From Alphaproteobacteria bacterium (GTDB lineage Bacteria; Pseudomonadota; Alphaproteobacteria; JANQMY01): a DNA stretch of 41,278 nucleotides. The notes under the pieces are model-generated. The model did no database searches and was not told where the DNA came from. It was given only the letters and a program-made list of their open reading frames with translations. The stretch lies in NCBI GenBank assembly GCA_028279895.1, contig JANQMY010000236.1, positions 1-41,278 on the forward strand, written 5' to 3'. Positions 1-8,307 of the stretch are shown here, in pieces. Positions within the stretch are counted from its first letter, which is position 1. Every line of letters starts with the position of its first letter. Position numbers and translations under genes: made by a program.

Positions 1-95
1 GACACATCGGGAAACTCATAAACACAATCACACCCAACGAATGCGCAAACTACTTCCAAAATGCCGGATATGCTTCCGTCAAAACATGAAACGCT

Positions 96-166
96 CTAGG
101 GCGCGATCAGGTTAAGCCTGTCCCGGATCTGATCCGGGATGGACTCCGGTTAACCGTCCGATCGCC
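96..166. repeat. Palindromic intergenic repeat, copy 1
   Basis: The outer arms are GCGATC-A-GGTTAA on the left and TTAACC-GTCC-GATCGC on the right. They enclose a second perfect palindrome, TCCCGGATC-t-GATCCGGGA (121-139). The first 23 or so bases recur with one mismatch at 464-486. Just upstream, 84-98 reads catgaaacgctctag, the reverse complement of the start of the right-edge repeat at 40973. I see no ORF here. This is probably one of the small palindromic repeats scattered through alphaproteobacterial genomes; no function is evident. Confidence 0.6.
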
Positions 167-271
167 TGCCTTCGCCGAACGACCCATCGCCCGAAGGGCT
201 ATGGCCCGCAGGACGAAGCTTAGGCTTCGCGCAGGCAGGCGCGACCAACTGCGAATCCTCATAGCGTTTTG

Positions 272-308
272 GGGCATGATCATGTTTCTGTGAAAAATGA
301 TCATGCCC
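272..308. repeat. Stem-loop repeat with 12-bp perfect arms
   Basis: GGGCATGATCAT (272-283) and ATGATCATGCCC (297-308) form a perfect 12-bp inverted repeat around the 13-nt loop GTTTCTGTGAAAA. A second stem-loop at 41015-41051, read on the other strand, has nearly the same loop but a different inner stem. This suggests a repeat family that conserves the structure and the loop. Confidence 0.65.
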
Positions 309-467
309 TAGCAGGCTGCTGAAAAAGTCATATTCGTCCTTCGAGACGGGCCTATCGGCCCTCCTCAGGATGAGGAAAACAAACAAAAACCTCATGGTGA
401 GGAGGCGCGATAGCGCCGTCTCGAACCATGGGCTCCTAAGACCATGACTTTTTCAGCAGCCTGCTAG
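308..467. mobile_element. 160-bp MITE-like element with 24-bp terminal inverted repeats, copy 1
   Basis: Perfect 24-bp terminal inverted repeats lie at 308-331 (beginning CTAGCAGGCTGCTGAAAAAG) and 444-467. The interior has a second long inverted repeat: arms 341-375 and 390-424, 35 nt each, around an A-rich spacer (376-389). Each arm also contains its own small GC hairpin. There is no coding capacity. The outermost CTAG on both sides could be a target duplication or part of the termini. The reverse complement of the whole unit recurs without indels at 22134-22293; my hand alignment gives 11 mismatches in 160. It looks like a non-autonomous element that an unseen transposase could move. Confidence 0.75.
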
Positions 468-533
468 AGCGCGATCAGGTTAAGCATGCCCTCGGACTTG
501 ATCGATGGGTGGAGACTGGTTCACCCCTAAAAG
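464..533. repeat. Palindromic intergenic repeat, copy 2 (diverged)
   Basis: The first 23 bases match 96-118 with a single mismatch (gagcgcgatcaggttaagc against gggcgcgatcaggttaagc). Similarity then fades, although a ggtta/ggttc block is kept at the same distance. The copy begins at the right terminus of the 160-bp element, so the two repeats abut or overlap at a CTAG. Confidence 0.5.
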
Positions 534-550
534 TCTTTCGGCGGAAACGC

Positions 551-617
551 GAAAAAACAAAGGCCGGGAGCATTTCTGCGATTCAATGTGATGCAGAAGT
601 GCTCTCGGTGGGCGGCC
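551..617 (-). terminator. Rho-independent terminator after the MaoC-type gene
   Basis: On the minus strand, directly after the stop of the gene at 618, a long stem pairs GGCC..GAGCACTTCTGC (593-617) with GCAGAAATGCTC..GGCC (562-579). A T-rich run, TTTGTTTTTT, follows (about 551-561 on the plus strand). Stem plus U-tract is the classic intrinsic terminator, and the position fits the end of the 5722-to-618 operon. Confidence 0.75.
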
Positions 618-1877
618 TTATCCTTGGACGATTTTTGAGAGGAACAGACTCTCCAGATCCCGGGCACCGGCGGGCGGTTCGGGAAGCAAGACTTTTTCTT
701 GGCGGCGGGACGGCAACAGAACCGTCGCCGTGCCGATGGTGGTTTCCTCGCCGCGCTGGCTGGTGCCGGACAGCGCCAAGTCCACGGCAAAACACGGGCC
801 GTCGAGCTCGTGCTTGCCTATCACGCTACCGGTGATCCAGGTGGTGTCACCGAGATAGTTGAATTTGCGCAAGCTCGAATGAAAGCGCCACAGCCATCCG
901 TGATCGCCCATCCAATTGTACACGAAATGGGCCAGCCAGGCTTCGCGCATGGCCCCGTAATCATAGGCATACGGATTGCCCATGGCTTGCGCAAATTCCG
1001 TATCCCAGTGAATGCGCTGGTTGGCCTCCCAAGCGCCGGTCCGATTGGGCACATAAAGCTTAGGGATCTTCTGGCGGTTCTGCCACCCAAGCCGCAAGGG
1101 CGACAAGTTGAACAGGGTTTCATTGCCCCCCACATGCCAGAAGATAATGTCGGTCACGGTAAACGGCCCCTTCACCATGCGGTGCGGGATAGGCCCTTCC
1201 GTCACATCTTCCCAATAGAGCGGGTCGGCGCCCCGGCGAAATTCGTTCGCATAGGCATCGTCGATCTCCGCAAGCTCGTCGTCGCTATACCGTGCCTCGT
1301 CCACCACCTGTTTCTTATGGGCCTTGGCCACGGCCCCCTTTTCGTTGTGGATCATCAGGATCTCGCGCCATGCGAGGAGCTGCCCGGTTTCATCGGCATA
1401 GGCTGTGCCGTCCGGCAGTTGCACAGACCGTTGGGACAGCTTGCTTTCCTTTTCGATCACGCCGGTCAGCGCCCGCCGCAGGAAAATCCGGCGCCCCAGC
1501 GGAATCGGCCGCCACCATTCCCAACTGGTGCCGGAATAGAGCGGATTGATACCGCGAAACGGATCGCCCCCGGTCATGGCGGCTTTCTGCTCCTCCGTCC
1601 ACGGAGGAAGCGACAGGTCCCGCTCCCCCAACGTGTTGAGGTAATGGAGCGGCGCCAGCACCTGCCCCCAAGGCGACCCCGCGCCATAGGCGGGATCCGT
1701 GAATAGGGGATTATCGTCGCCATAGCTCTTGGCAAAATGGCGGATCGTATCGATGTGCGGTTGAGAGTTGAAGGGCGGAATATGTTGTTTGGCCGGCACA
1801 CCGACGCGGGCGCGCATGGCCGCGATCTTTTCCGGCGTGAAGCGTGCCTGCATATGGGCGGAGACGTCTTGGGTCAT
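618..1877 (-). CDS. MaoC-family / FAS1-like dehydratase-domain protein
   Basis: A 419-residue soluble protein. Residues about 10-170 resemble the N-terminal FAS1-type hotdog domain of the MaoC family (the FTPEKIAAMRARVG start, then a YGDDNPLFTDP stretch and a GQVLAPLHYLNTLG segment). The C-terminal half looks like a second hotdog unit (residues about 215-400, with TDIIFWHVGGNE and FNYLGDTTWITGSV). In this family, double-hotdog proteins hydrate enoyl-CoA or act on related thioesters. I cannot point to a certain catalytic Asp/His pair. The ATG follows AGAAGG at good spacing. It is the last gene of a probable minus-strand operon behind the hydrolase (80-nt gap) and acyl-CoA ligase, and a strong terminator follows. 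A role in CoA-ester metabolism is inferred from family and neighbours. Confidence 0.75.
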   Translation of the reverse strand: MTQDVSAHMQARFTPEKIAAMRARVGVPAKQHIPPFNSQPHIDTIRHFAKSYGDDNPLFTDPAYGAGSPWGQVLAPLHYLNTLGERDLSLPPWTEEQKAAMTGGDPFRGINPLYSGTSWEWWRPIPLGRRIFLRRALTGVIEKESKLSQRSVQLPDGTAYADETGQLLAWREILMIHNEKGAVAKAHKKQVVDEARYSDDELAEIDDAYANEFRRGADPLYWEDVTEGPIPHRMVKGPFTVTDIIFWHVGGNETLFNLSPLRLGWQNRQKIPKLYVPNRTGAWEANQRIHWDTEFAQAMGNPYAYDYGAMREAWLAHFVYNWMGDHGWLWRFHSSLRKFNYLGDTTWITGSVIGKHELDGPCFAVDLALSGTSQRGEETTIGTATVLLPSRRQEKVLLPEPPAGARDLESLFLSKIVQG

Positions 1878-1957
1878 CGGAGCCTTCTTTCGGCAGCAAT
1901 CGGTTGTGCATAGCGCGAGGCCGCTTCCCGCTCAATAGGCGTGCGTGCGCCGTCGGC

Positions 1958-4072
1958 TCAATAGAAGAAATATTCCAGCTGCAGCGCCGTCGCAGTCCAA
2001 CGCCAGCTCTCCCACCCCCATTGAGGATGGATACCGAAGAACAATAGAAACGCGCACAACCAACCGGTGGACGCCATCATGGTCACCAGCAATCCGGTAT
2101 GGCTTGGGCTGATGTGGCCCCCGCGCGCCCCCCGCACGGTTTCGAAGAAACCGATCGCCAGCCCGCCCAGCACGACAGGCACCGACCATACGGGCCAAGC
2201 GCCCCACAGGGGCACCAAGCCGGCTTTCAAGCCCTTGGCCACCTCATGATGTTCCAGAGTGGATACGGCGCTGGCCAGGAACCAGACGCCGGCCAAGATG
2301 GCGATGGCCGCCGACGCGATCAATGTGACATGCGCCACCAAAACCCCTTCGCGCAGTGACCCGATGATCCCGCGGGCGGCCGTTTCCCAAACCAAGCAAA
2401 AGATGCCGATTGCCGCCAAAATTGCGGCAAAGACAAGCGACGTATAGAGCTTTGCGAAGTTCCATAGCCCCTTTTGCGGCGTTTCGGCGAATCCGATCGC
2501 GTTTTCGGTACCGACCACATGGCCGATGAAGCGCACCTGCGCTTCCGTGCGGTCACAATTGCGCACCTTCGTCTTCAACGGACGATCGAAGAAATCGGTC
2601 AGGAGTGTGGTGCCGCAAAAGCTGTAGCTTGGCCCATGCCCCTGATCCGCAAAGGTGGTTACTTGAACGTTCGGAAGGCTCTTCGCCAAATGATCGCCGA
2701 ACGACGCCGGGGTGATGGGGTCGCGTTCGCCGGAAATAATCAGTACGGGAATATCCGCCGTAGGCAATTCCCAATCGACGGGGGGAACGGGCGGCAGATC
2801 GAGTTCGGCGCAGATATCCGGCAGGTATCTTTCTTCCGGAATGCCGACCAACCAATCGCGGTTACGTTCGAACGAGTCTTGTAATTCGGCTTCCGTGGGC
2901 ATGGGAAAACGGCAACCGATCGCGAAGTGAACGCCGTAATCCGAGTCGCTTTTGCCGCCCACCAGATTCTCGACCACCCGCTCGAAGAAGACATAATCTC
3001 GGGCCAATGCGCGGTCCATCACCAGCGGAATAATCGGGAAGTAATAGTCGGAATAGAGCATGGTGAAGATGGTGGTGGAAAAATCATGCCCGTTGATGAA
3101 CAGGTCCCGGTCTTCGCCCGCCGCATGGGTTTCGTAGAGGCCTTCATCTTGAAAACTGAAATTTCCGATGCCCTCGTCGAAGAACAACGGAGCTTCCAGA
3201 AGGCTGGCCACCGCTTTTTTGCGCAGCTCGTGTAAATCGCCGAACCGACGGGCGCAGGCCGGAACCGCCTGGCAGTCCTGGTTCAGCGCTTCAAGCGCCG
3301 CCCGGTAATGGTCGTCGCCGCCGCGCACCCAGCCCGTATCCAGCGGCACGACACCATCCAACACAACCGACCGCACACCGTCCGGATCGATTTTCATAAT
3401 TTCTTGGGCCAGCGCCGTTCCGTAAGAGGCACCCCACAGATTCCATTTTTGAAGCCCCAGGGCCTGCCGCACGTCTTTAAAGTCTTGCGCATTGGCGTGG
3501 TTGGTGAAGTTCGCCGGCTCCCGCCCTTGTTCGCGCAATTCGCGGAAACAATCCTTGATCGCGCCGGCAGTACGCTGTTTGGCGGTTTCGATATCGATGT
3601 CCGCCGCAATGATAAAGGCTTCGTCCAGTTCATAGCGCGGACATAGCCAGCGGTCGACGCTGGTTCCCCGCTGATTGACGATAACGATGTCGCGCTTTTC
3701 GAGCAGCTTCTCCATATCCAGCAGAGACGAAAAACTGCTCGACGCCCGAGCGCCGGGCCCACCGTCCAGATACACAATGGGGTCGGGCTGTTTCTGCTTG
3801 CCGGTCGCTTGGATGATATACACGTCGAGCTTAACGAGCGGGCCGCTATCGGTGAGCTGATTTTCCGGCACCGCGACCGTGCCGCACACCAATGGCACCG
3901 GAGAGCCGTCGCAGGCATCGTCTCTGACAAATGTGGGTGTCGATTGGCCCGTGGTTTGCGCCGATGCCGACCCTACCCAACCGAGCCAGGCGCCCATCAC
4001 AACCAGACTCAAAAGAGCCGAGACACTCCACGGTCTGCCGTCTGCCCGCGCTCTGCTTACGCTTTTTACCAT
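1958..4072 (-). CDS. Exported TAP-like alpha/beta hydrolase with a C-terminal membrane domain
   Basis: 704 residues from an ATG preceded by AGGGG; a GTG 21 nt upstream is open but less likely. A signal peptide ends near residue 38 (GSASA then Q). The alpha/beta hydrolase fold has the oxyanion/early motif YLDGGPGA and the nucleophile elbow GASYG (Ser216). Asp451 in SGERDPITP and His479 in DQGHGPS complete the triad. The pattern matches tripeptidyl-aminopeptidase/proline-iminopeptidase-like hydrolases, so the substrate may be a peptide or an ester. The last roughly 165 residues hold about four hydrophobic helices (about 540-685), so the catalytic domain is probably periplasmic and tethered to the inner membrane. 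It sits between an acyl-CoA ligase and a MaoC-type gene, which gives no clear hint about substrate. Confidence 0.8.
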   Translation of the reverse strand: MVKSVSRARADGRPWSVSALLSLVVMGAWLGWVGSASAQTTGQSTPTFVRDDACDGSPVPLVCGTVAVPENQLTDSGPLVKLDVYIIQATGKQKQPDPIVYLDGGPGARASSSFSSLLDMEKLLEKRDIVIVNQRGTSVDRWLCPRYELDEAFIIAADIDIETAKQRTAGAIKDCFRELREQGREPANFTNHANAQDFKDVRQALGLQKWNLWGASYGTALAQEIMKIDPDGVRSVVLDGVVPLDTGWVRGGDDHYRAALEALNQDCQAVPACARRFGDLHELRKKAVASLLEAPLFFDEGIGNFSFQDEGLYETHAAGEDRDLFINGHDFSTTIFTMLYSDYYFPIIPLVMDRALARDYVFFERVVENLVGGKSDSDYGVHFAIGCRFPMPTEAELQDSFERNRDWLVGIPEERYLPDICAELDLPPVPPVDWELPTADIPVLIISGERDPITPASFGDHLAKSLPNVQVTTFADQGHGPSYSFCGTTLLTDFFDRPLKTKVRNCDRTEAQVRFIGHVVGTENAIGFAETPQKGLWNFAKLYTSLVFAAILAAIGIFCLVWETAARGIIGSLREGVLVAHVTLIASAAIAILAGVWFLASAVSTLEHHEVAKGLKAGLVPLWGAWPVWSVPVVLGGLAIGFFETVRGARGGHISPSHTGLLVTMMASTGWLCAFLLFFGIHPQWGWESWRWTATALQLEYFFY

Positions 4073-4165
4073 AATCCCCTGCACGCCCCACACTGTGCGG
4101 GGACCATCACAACTTAAAAGGGGCGTCAGATCAAGCCTTGGTTGAGAAAGAGGCTGCGAATGCGG

Positions 4166-5722
4166 CTAAGAAATGCCGCGGTCCTTGCGGTCCCAAAAGG
4201 GCTTGCGCAATTCGGATTTGAGGATCTTACCGGCACCGCTCTGAGGCAAGGGATCGGTCCAAAAATCGAAGCTGCGGGGGATCTTGTAGCCCCCCAACAG
4301 TGAGCGGCAATGCGCGGTTAAGTCGTCACTTCCGGCTGCCTCGCCGGCCTTAAACCGAACGATGGCATGCACTTTTTCGCCCCATTTTTCGTCGGGAATG
4401 CCGATGACAGCGCATTCCAATACCGCCGGATGCTTCATGAGCACATCTTCCACTTCGGCCGAAAAAACGTTTTCACCGCCGGAGATGATCATGTCTTTCA
4501 CCCGGTCCACCAAAAAGACGAACCCGTCCTCGTCCATATAGCCGGCATCGCCCGTATGCATATAGCCGCCGCGCAGCGCTTCGGCCGTCAACTCCGGCTT
4601 GTTCCAATAGCCTTTCATGACGTTGGGACCGCGCACCACAATTTCGCCGATCTCGCCGCGCGGCACGTCCTGATCGCCTTCGTCGACAATGCGCACATCG
4701 CAAAAGAATATGGGCTGCCCCGCCGACGTCACCTTCGAAAAGAGTGGATGATCCGGCCAGTGACATTCCGGCGACAGGCTGGTGGCCACCGGCGACAGCT
4801 CGGTCATGCCATAGGATTGGACGATCTTTGCTTGGGGCACCAATTCGATGATCTTACGGATCAGCGCCTCGGCCATGGGCGACGCGCCATAGGACAGAAG
4901 TTCCAAGCTGGAAAGATCGTAGTCTTGAAAGTCGGGATGGTTGACCAGCATGTTCAACATGGTCGGTGCCAACACCATGTGAGTGACGTGTTTCTCTTGA
5001 ATGGTTTTCAACACGGTCAGCGGATCGAAACCCGGCACCACCACATGCCGGCCCATTGCCACCGTTGTTGTGTAGATGCGCGCACCGGCCGCCATATGGA
5101 ACAAGGGCCCGGTATGGATATGCACCGTATTCGGATGAAAGAAAAGATTCGACAGGCCGGCCAGCGCATTGAAGAACAGATTGTCATGGGTGAGCATCAC
5201 CCCTTTGGAACGGCCGGTCGTACCCCCGGTGTAGAAGATGGCCGCCACATTGTCGCCGCCGCGGCCCGCATCGGGCGCGGGCGCCGCCTCGGCGATGAGG
5301 GCTTCATAGTCCAGCAACTCACCCTCGCCTTGCGGTTCCGCCAAAATCACATGGCGGATCGACGGGGCCCCTTTCAGTAAGTCCGACACCAAGTGGCTGT
5401 GCTGAGCGTCGACAACCAGCAGGACCGGAGTGCTGTCTTCCAGCGCGTAAATCATTTCAGGTACGGACCATCGCGTATTGATCGGCACCATCATGCCGCC
5501 GCCCCAGAGCGGCGCGAAGAACTGCTCCACATATCGTCCGCTGTTGACGGCCAGCACCGCCACCCGGTCGCCCGGCCCCATACCCAGGGAACGATAGGCA
5601 GCGGCCAAGCGCGCCACCCGATCTGCGAACGCCGACCAGGTGAACTGCTCGCCGTCAAATTCCAGGGCTAACTGCGGGCCTTTCAGCAGCGCGGCGCGGC
5701 GCAATGCTTGGGTGAGTTCCAT
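4166..5722 (-). CDS. Acyl-CoA ligase (AMP-dependent synthetase)
   Basis: 518 residues. The P-loop-like A3 motif YTGGTTGRSKGV lies at about 164-175. QSYGMTE and the hinge region HTGDAGYMDEDGFVFLVDRVKDMI follow, and the catalytic lysine is in SGAGKILK near the C-terminus. It would form an acyl-AMP and then an acyl-CoA from a carboxylic acid. The length and the short N-terminus fit medium- or long-chain and aryl acid ligases; specificity is not readable. It is clearly paralogous to the ligase at 22290-23831, with matching openings (LxQxxRRA) and similar motifs throughout. The ATG follows AAGG. It is first in the minus-strand operon with the hydrolase and MaoC-type gene, and is divergent from the Lon-like gene across 149 nt. 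Confidence 0.88.
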   Translation of the reverse strand: MELTQALRRAALLKGPQLALEFDGEQFTWSAFADRVARLAAAYRSLGMGPGDRVAVLAVNSGRYVEQFFAPLWGGGMMVPINTRWSVPEMIYALEDSTPVLLVVDAQHSHLVSDLLKGAPSIRHVILAEPQGEGELLDYEALIAEAAPAPDAGRGGDNVAAIFYTGGTTGRSKGVMLTHDNLFFNALAGLSNLFFHPNTVHIHTGPLFHMAAGARIYTTTVAMGRHVVVPGFDPLTVLKTIQEKHVTHMVLAPTMLNMLVNHPDFQDYDLSSLELLSYGASPMAEALIRKIIELVPQAKIVQSYGMTELSPVATSLSPECHWPDHPLFSKVTSAGQPIFFCDVRIVDEGDQDVPRGEIGEIVVRGPNVMKGYWNKPELTAEALRGGYMHTGDAGYMDEDGFVFLVDRVKDMIISGGENVFSAEVEDVLMKHPAVLECAVIGIPDEKWGEKVHAIVRFKAGEAAGSDDLTAHCRSLLGGYKIPRSFDFWTDPLPQSGAGKILKSELRKPFWDRKDRGIS

Positions 5723-5871
5723 ACAACGTCCTTGATCAAATCACGCGGGCTGGACCCTACTCAAAGAAACCGGTTTGACAAGAGCGCCCTGTCCTAGGGC
5801 TTTGCATTGGTCCCGTCCGGGCAGTAGGCTTTGCGGGACAAATTGCCCAATTTACCTGGAGTTCAGTATCG

Positions 5872-8307
5872 ATGGCCCCTATTCCCGCCCTTTCGCCGGA
5901 CAAGCTTTACACGCGCTGCGATCCGGATGCGTTTCCCTTCGAAACCACCCGCGACCTCAAAGGCAGCAGCGCGATCCTCGGCCAAGAGCGGGCCAGCGAA
6001 GCCATGACATTCGGCCTCGACATGGCTTTGGACGGCTACAATCTGTTCGTCATGGGACCTCCGGGCACCGGCCGCCACCGTTTCGTGCGCCGGTTTTTAG
6101 ACGCCAAGGCCCCCGGCCTGCCGACGGCGCCGGACTGGTGTTATGTGAACAATTTCGACGATCCGTTGAAGCCCCGGGCGCTCCAGTTGCCCACCGGCAT
6201 GGGCTGCCGGTTCCGTGCCGACATGGAACGGCTGATCACCGATGCCCGCGCGGCCATTCCCGCCGCGTTCGAAAGCGACGATTACCGTATCCGCCGCCAA
6301 GCGATCGAAGAGAGCTTCAAGGAAGATCAGGGGGCGCTGCTGGAAACCCTGCAGAAGGAAGCCGAAACCCGCGGCATGAATCTGATCCAAACACCGACAG
6401 GTATTGCCTTTGCCCCGGTGCGGAACGGCCAAGTGATCAACCCGGAAGAGTTTCAAAAACTGCCGGAGGACGAAAAAAAGCAAATCCAAGAACATGTGGA
6501 AGTGCTGACCAATCAGCTTCAGGCCGCCATGCGGTCGGCCCCCAAAAAGGTGCGCGAATTGCGCGACCGCATCCGCGATTTGGACCGGGACATTACGGAA
6601 TTTGCCGTCGGCAGTCTGATCGAGGACGTGATGGACGCCTATAAGGACCTCGCTCCCGTGATCGAGCACCTCAAATCTCTCCGGGCGGACATTCTTGAAA
6701 ACGTCGATCTGTTCATTCCGATGCCGACGGGACCGCAAGAAGCGCCCGATCAAAATGCCATGGCGGCCGTGTTCCGCAAACCCGAAGAAGCCGCCGCCCT
6801 GCGCCGCTATGGTGTCAATGTGATCGTCGATAACCGCGACACGCAAGGCGCACCCATCGTGTTTCACGATCACCCCACCTACCCGTTCCTAATGGGGCGT
6901 ACGGAGCATATGGCACAGATGGGGGCGCTGGTGACGGATTTCAGCCTGATCAAAGGCGGTGCCTTGCACGATGCCAATGGCGGCTATCTGGTAATCGATG
7001 CCGTGAAGCTGTTGACCCAGCCCTTCGCTTGGGACGCGTTGAAGCAGGCCTTACGGGCGCGGGAAATCCGCATCGAAACGCCCACCCAGGCGCAAGGCTT
7101 TTTAGGAACGATCTCACTGGAGCCCGAACCCATCCCGTTGGATGTGAAAGTCATCCTGATCGGTGACGCCATGCTGCATTATCTGCTGCAATCGCGGGAC
7201 CCGGATTTTCCCGACTTGTTCAAGGTGGCGGCGGAATTCGATGACCGCCTGCATCGCACACCTGAAGCGCATCTTAAATTCGCCGAGTTGCTGAGCGCCA
7301 TGGTGGACAATGAGAAGCTCATGCCCTTGCATCGCAGTGCGGTCGCACGCCTGACCGACGAAAGCGCGCGCCATGCAGGCGACTCGGAACGCATGTCCAC
7401 GCGCATCGCGCCGCTTGCCGACATCGTGCGCGAAGCCAATTACTGGGCGGGCCAGAACGGCCACGACACCGTGCGCGACGATGACATTCAAAAGGCCATC
7501 GACGCCCGCAAGCGCCGCGTTAGCCGCTACAGCGAACGCATCCAAGAAGAAATTCTGCGCGAGACCATTTTGATCGACACTACCGGCGGCAAGGTGGGAC
7601 AGATCAACGGATTGGCCGTCAGCCAGATCGGCGAAACGTCGTTCGGCAAGCCCAGCCGCATCACGGCACGGCTGCGTATCGGCGCGGGCAAGGTGCTTGA
7701 TGTGGAGCGCGAGGTGGAGCTGGGCGGTCCTCTGCATTCCAAGGGCGTCATGATCCTGACGAGCTATATCGCCTCCCATTATCTGGCCGACGAGCCGCTG
7801 TCCCTGTCGGCCAGCATCGTGTTCGAGCAATCCTATGGCGGTGTGGACGGCGACAGCGCCTCGTCCACGGAGCTTTATGCCCTCTTGTCGGCCCTGTCCG
7901 GCCTCCCCATCTCTCAGGGTATGGCTGTCACCGGGTCGGTGAACCAATACGGCCAAGTGCAGGCCATTGGCGGCGTGAACGAAAAGATCGAAGGCTTTTT
8001 CGATATTTGTAACGCACGCGGCCTGACCGGCAACCAAGGTGTGTTGATCCCGGTCTCCAATGTGAAGCATTTGATGCTGCGCGAGGATGTGATCAAGGCC
8101 GTGAATGCGGAGCAGTTTGCGGTTTATTCGGTCGAAACCATCGATCAGGGAATCGAGCTGCTGACCGGTGTTGCCGCCGGTGAGAAGAACGAAGATGGGA
8201 CGTTCCCGGACGGCGGCGTGAACGCCCGCGTTCAGGCTCGGTTACGCGATTTGGCGGACAAACGGCGCGCCTTTGGCACCGGCGGGCAGGAAGGAGCTTC
8301 GGCATGA
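5872..8307 (+). CDS. Lon-like ATP-dependent protease (LonB/YcbZ-type)
   Basis: 811 residues. The N-terminal AAA+ region has a Walker A of the form GPPGTGRHR (about 62-70), with Arg in place of the usual Lys before the final residue. A long charged helical insertion (about 140-240) follows, then a second ATPase half with GGYLVIDAVKLL. The C-terminal Lon protease domain carries Ser662 (GDSASS) and Lys705 (GGVNEK). Their spacing of 43 residues equals that of the Ser-Lys dyad of classical Lon. There is no classical LAN substrate-binding domain at the N-terminus. It probably degrades selected or damaged cytoplasmic proteins. The stop overlaps the start of the next gene by 4 nt (ATGA), so the two are translationally coupled. 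The start ATG has GGAG 10 nt upstream. Confidence 0.85.
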   Translation: MAPIPALSPDKLYTRCDPDAFPFETTRDLKGSSAILGQERASEAMTFGLDMALDGYNLFVMGPPGTGRHRFVRRFLDAKAPGLPTAPDWCYVNNFDDPLKPRALQLPTGMGCRFRADMERLITDARAAIPAAFESDDYRIRRQAIEESFKEDQGALLETLQKEAETRGMNLIQTPTGIAFAPVRNGQVINPEEFQKLPEDEKKQIQEHVEVLTNQLQAAMRSAPKKVRELRDRIRDLDRDITEFAVGSLIEDVMDAYKDLAPVIEHLKSLRADILENVDLFIPMPTGPQEAPDQNAMAAVFRKPEEAAALRRYGVNVIVDNRDTQGAPIVFHDHPTYPFLMGRTEHMAQMGALVTDFSLIKGGALHDANGGYLVIDAVKLLTQPFAWDALKQALRAREIRIETPTQAQGFLGTISLEPEPIPLDVKVILIGDAMLHYLLQSRDPDFPDLFKVAAEFDDRLHRTPEAHLKFAELLSAMVDNEKLMPLHRSAVARLTDESARHAGDSERMSTRIAPLADIVREANYWAGQNGHDTVRDDDIQKAIDARKRRVSRYSERIQEEILRETILIDTTGGKVGQINGLAVSQIGETSFGKPSRITARLRIGAGKVLDVEREVELGGPLHSKGVMILTSYIASHYLADEPLSLSASIVFEQSYGGVDGDSASSTELYALLSALSGLPISQGMAVTGSVNQYGQVQAIGGVNEKIEGFFDICNARGLTGNQGVLIPVSNVKHLMLREDVIKAVNAEQFAVYSVETIDQGIELLTGVAAGEKNEDGTFPDGGVNARVQARLRDLADKRRAFGTGGQEGASA

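Noticed and set aside
107..395. Small minus-strand frames in the left repeat mosaic
   Set aside because: They translate palindromic repeats and have no ribosome site.
699..1706. Long plus-strand open frame (335 codons) opposite the MaoC-type gene
   Set aside because: It lies antisense to a clear coding sequence, has no ribosome site and has a His/Pro/Arg-rich shadow composition.
5775..5803. TTGACA as a -35 box for the Lon-like gene
   Set aside because: No acceptable -10 hexamer lies 16-18 nt downstream.
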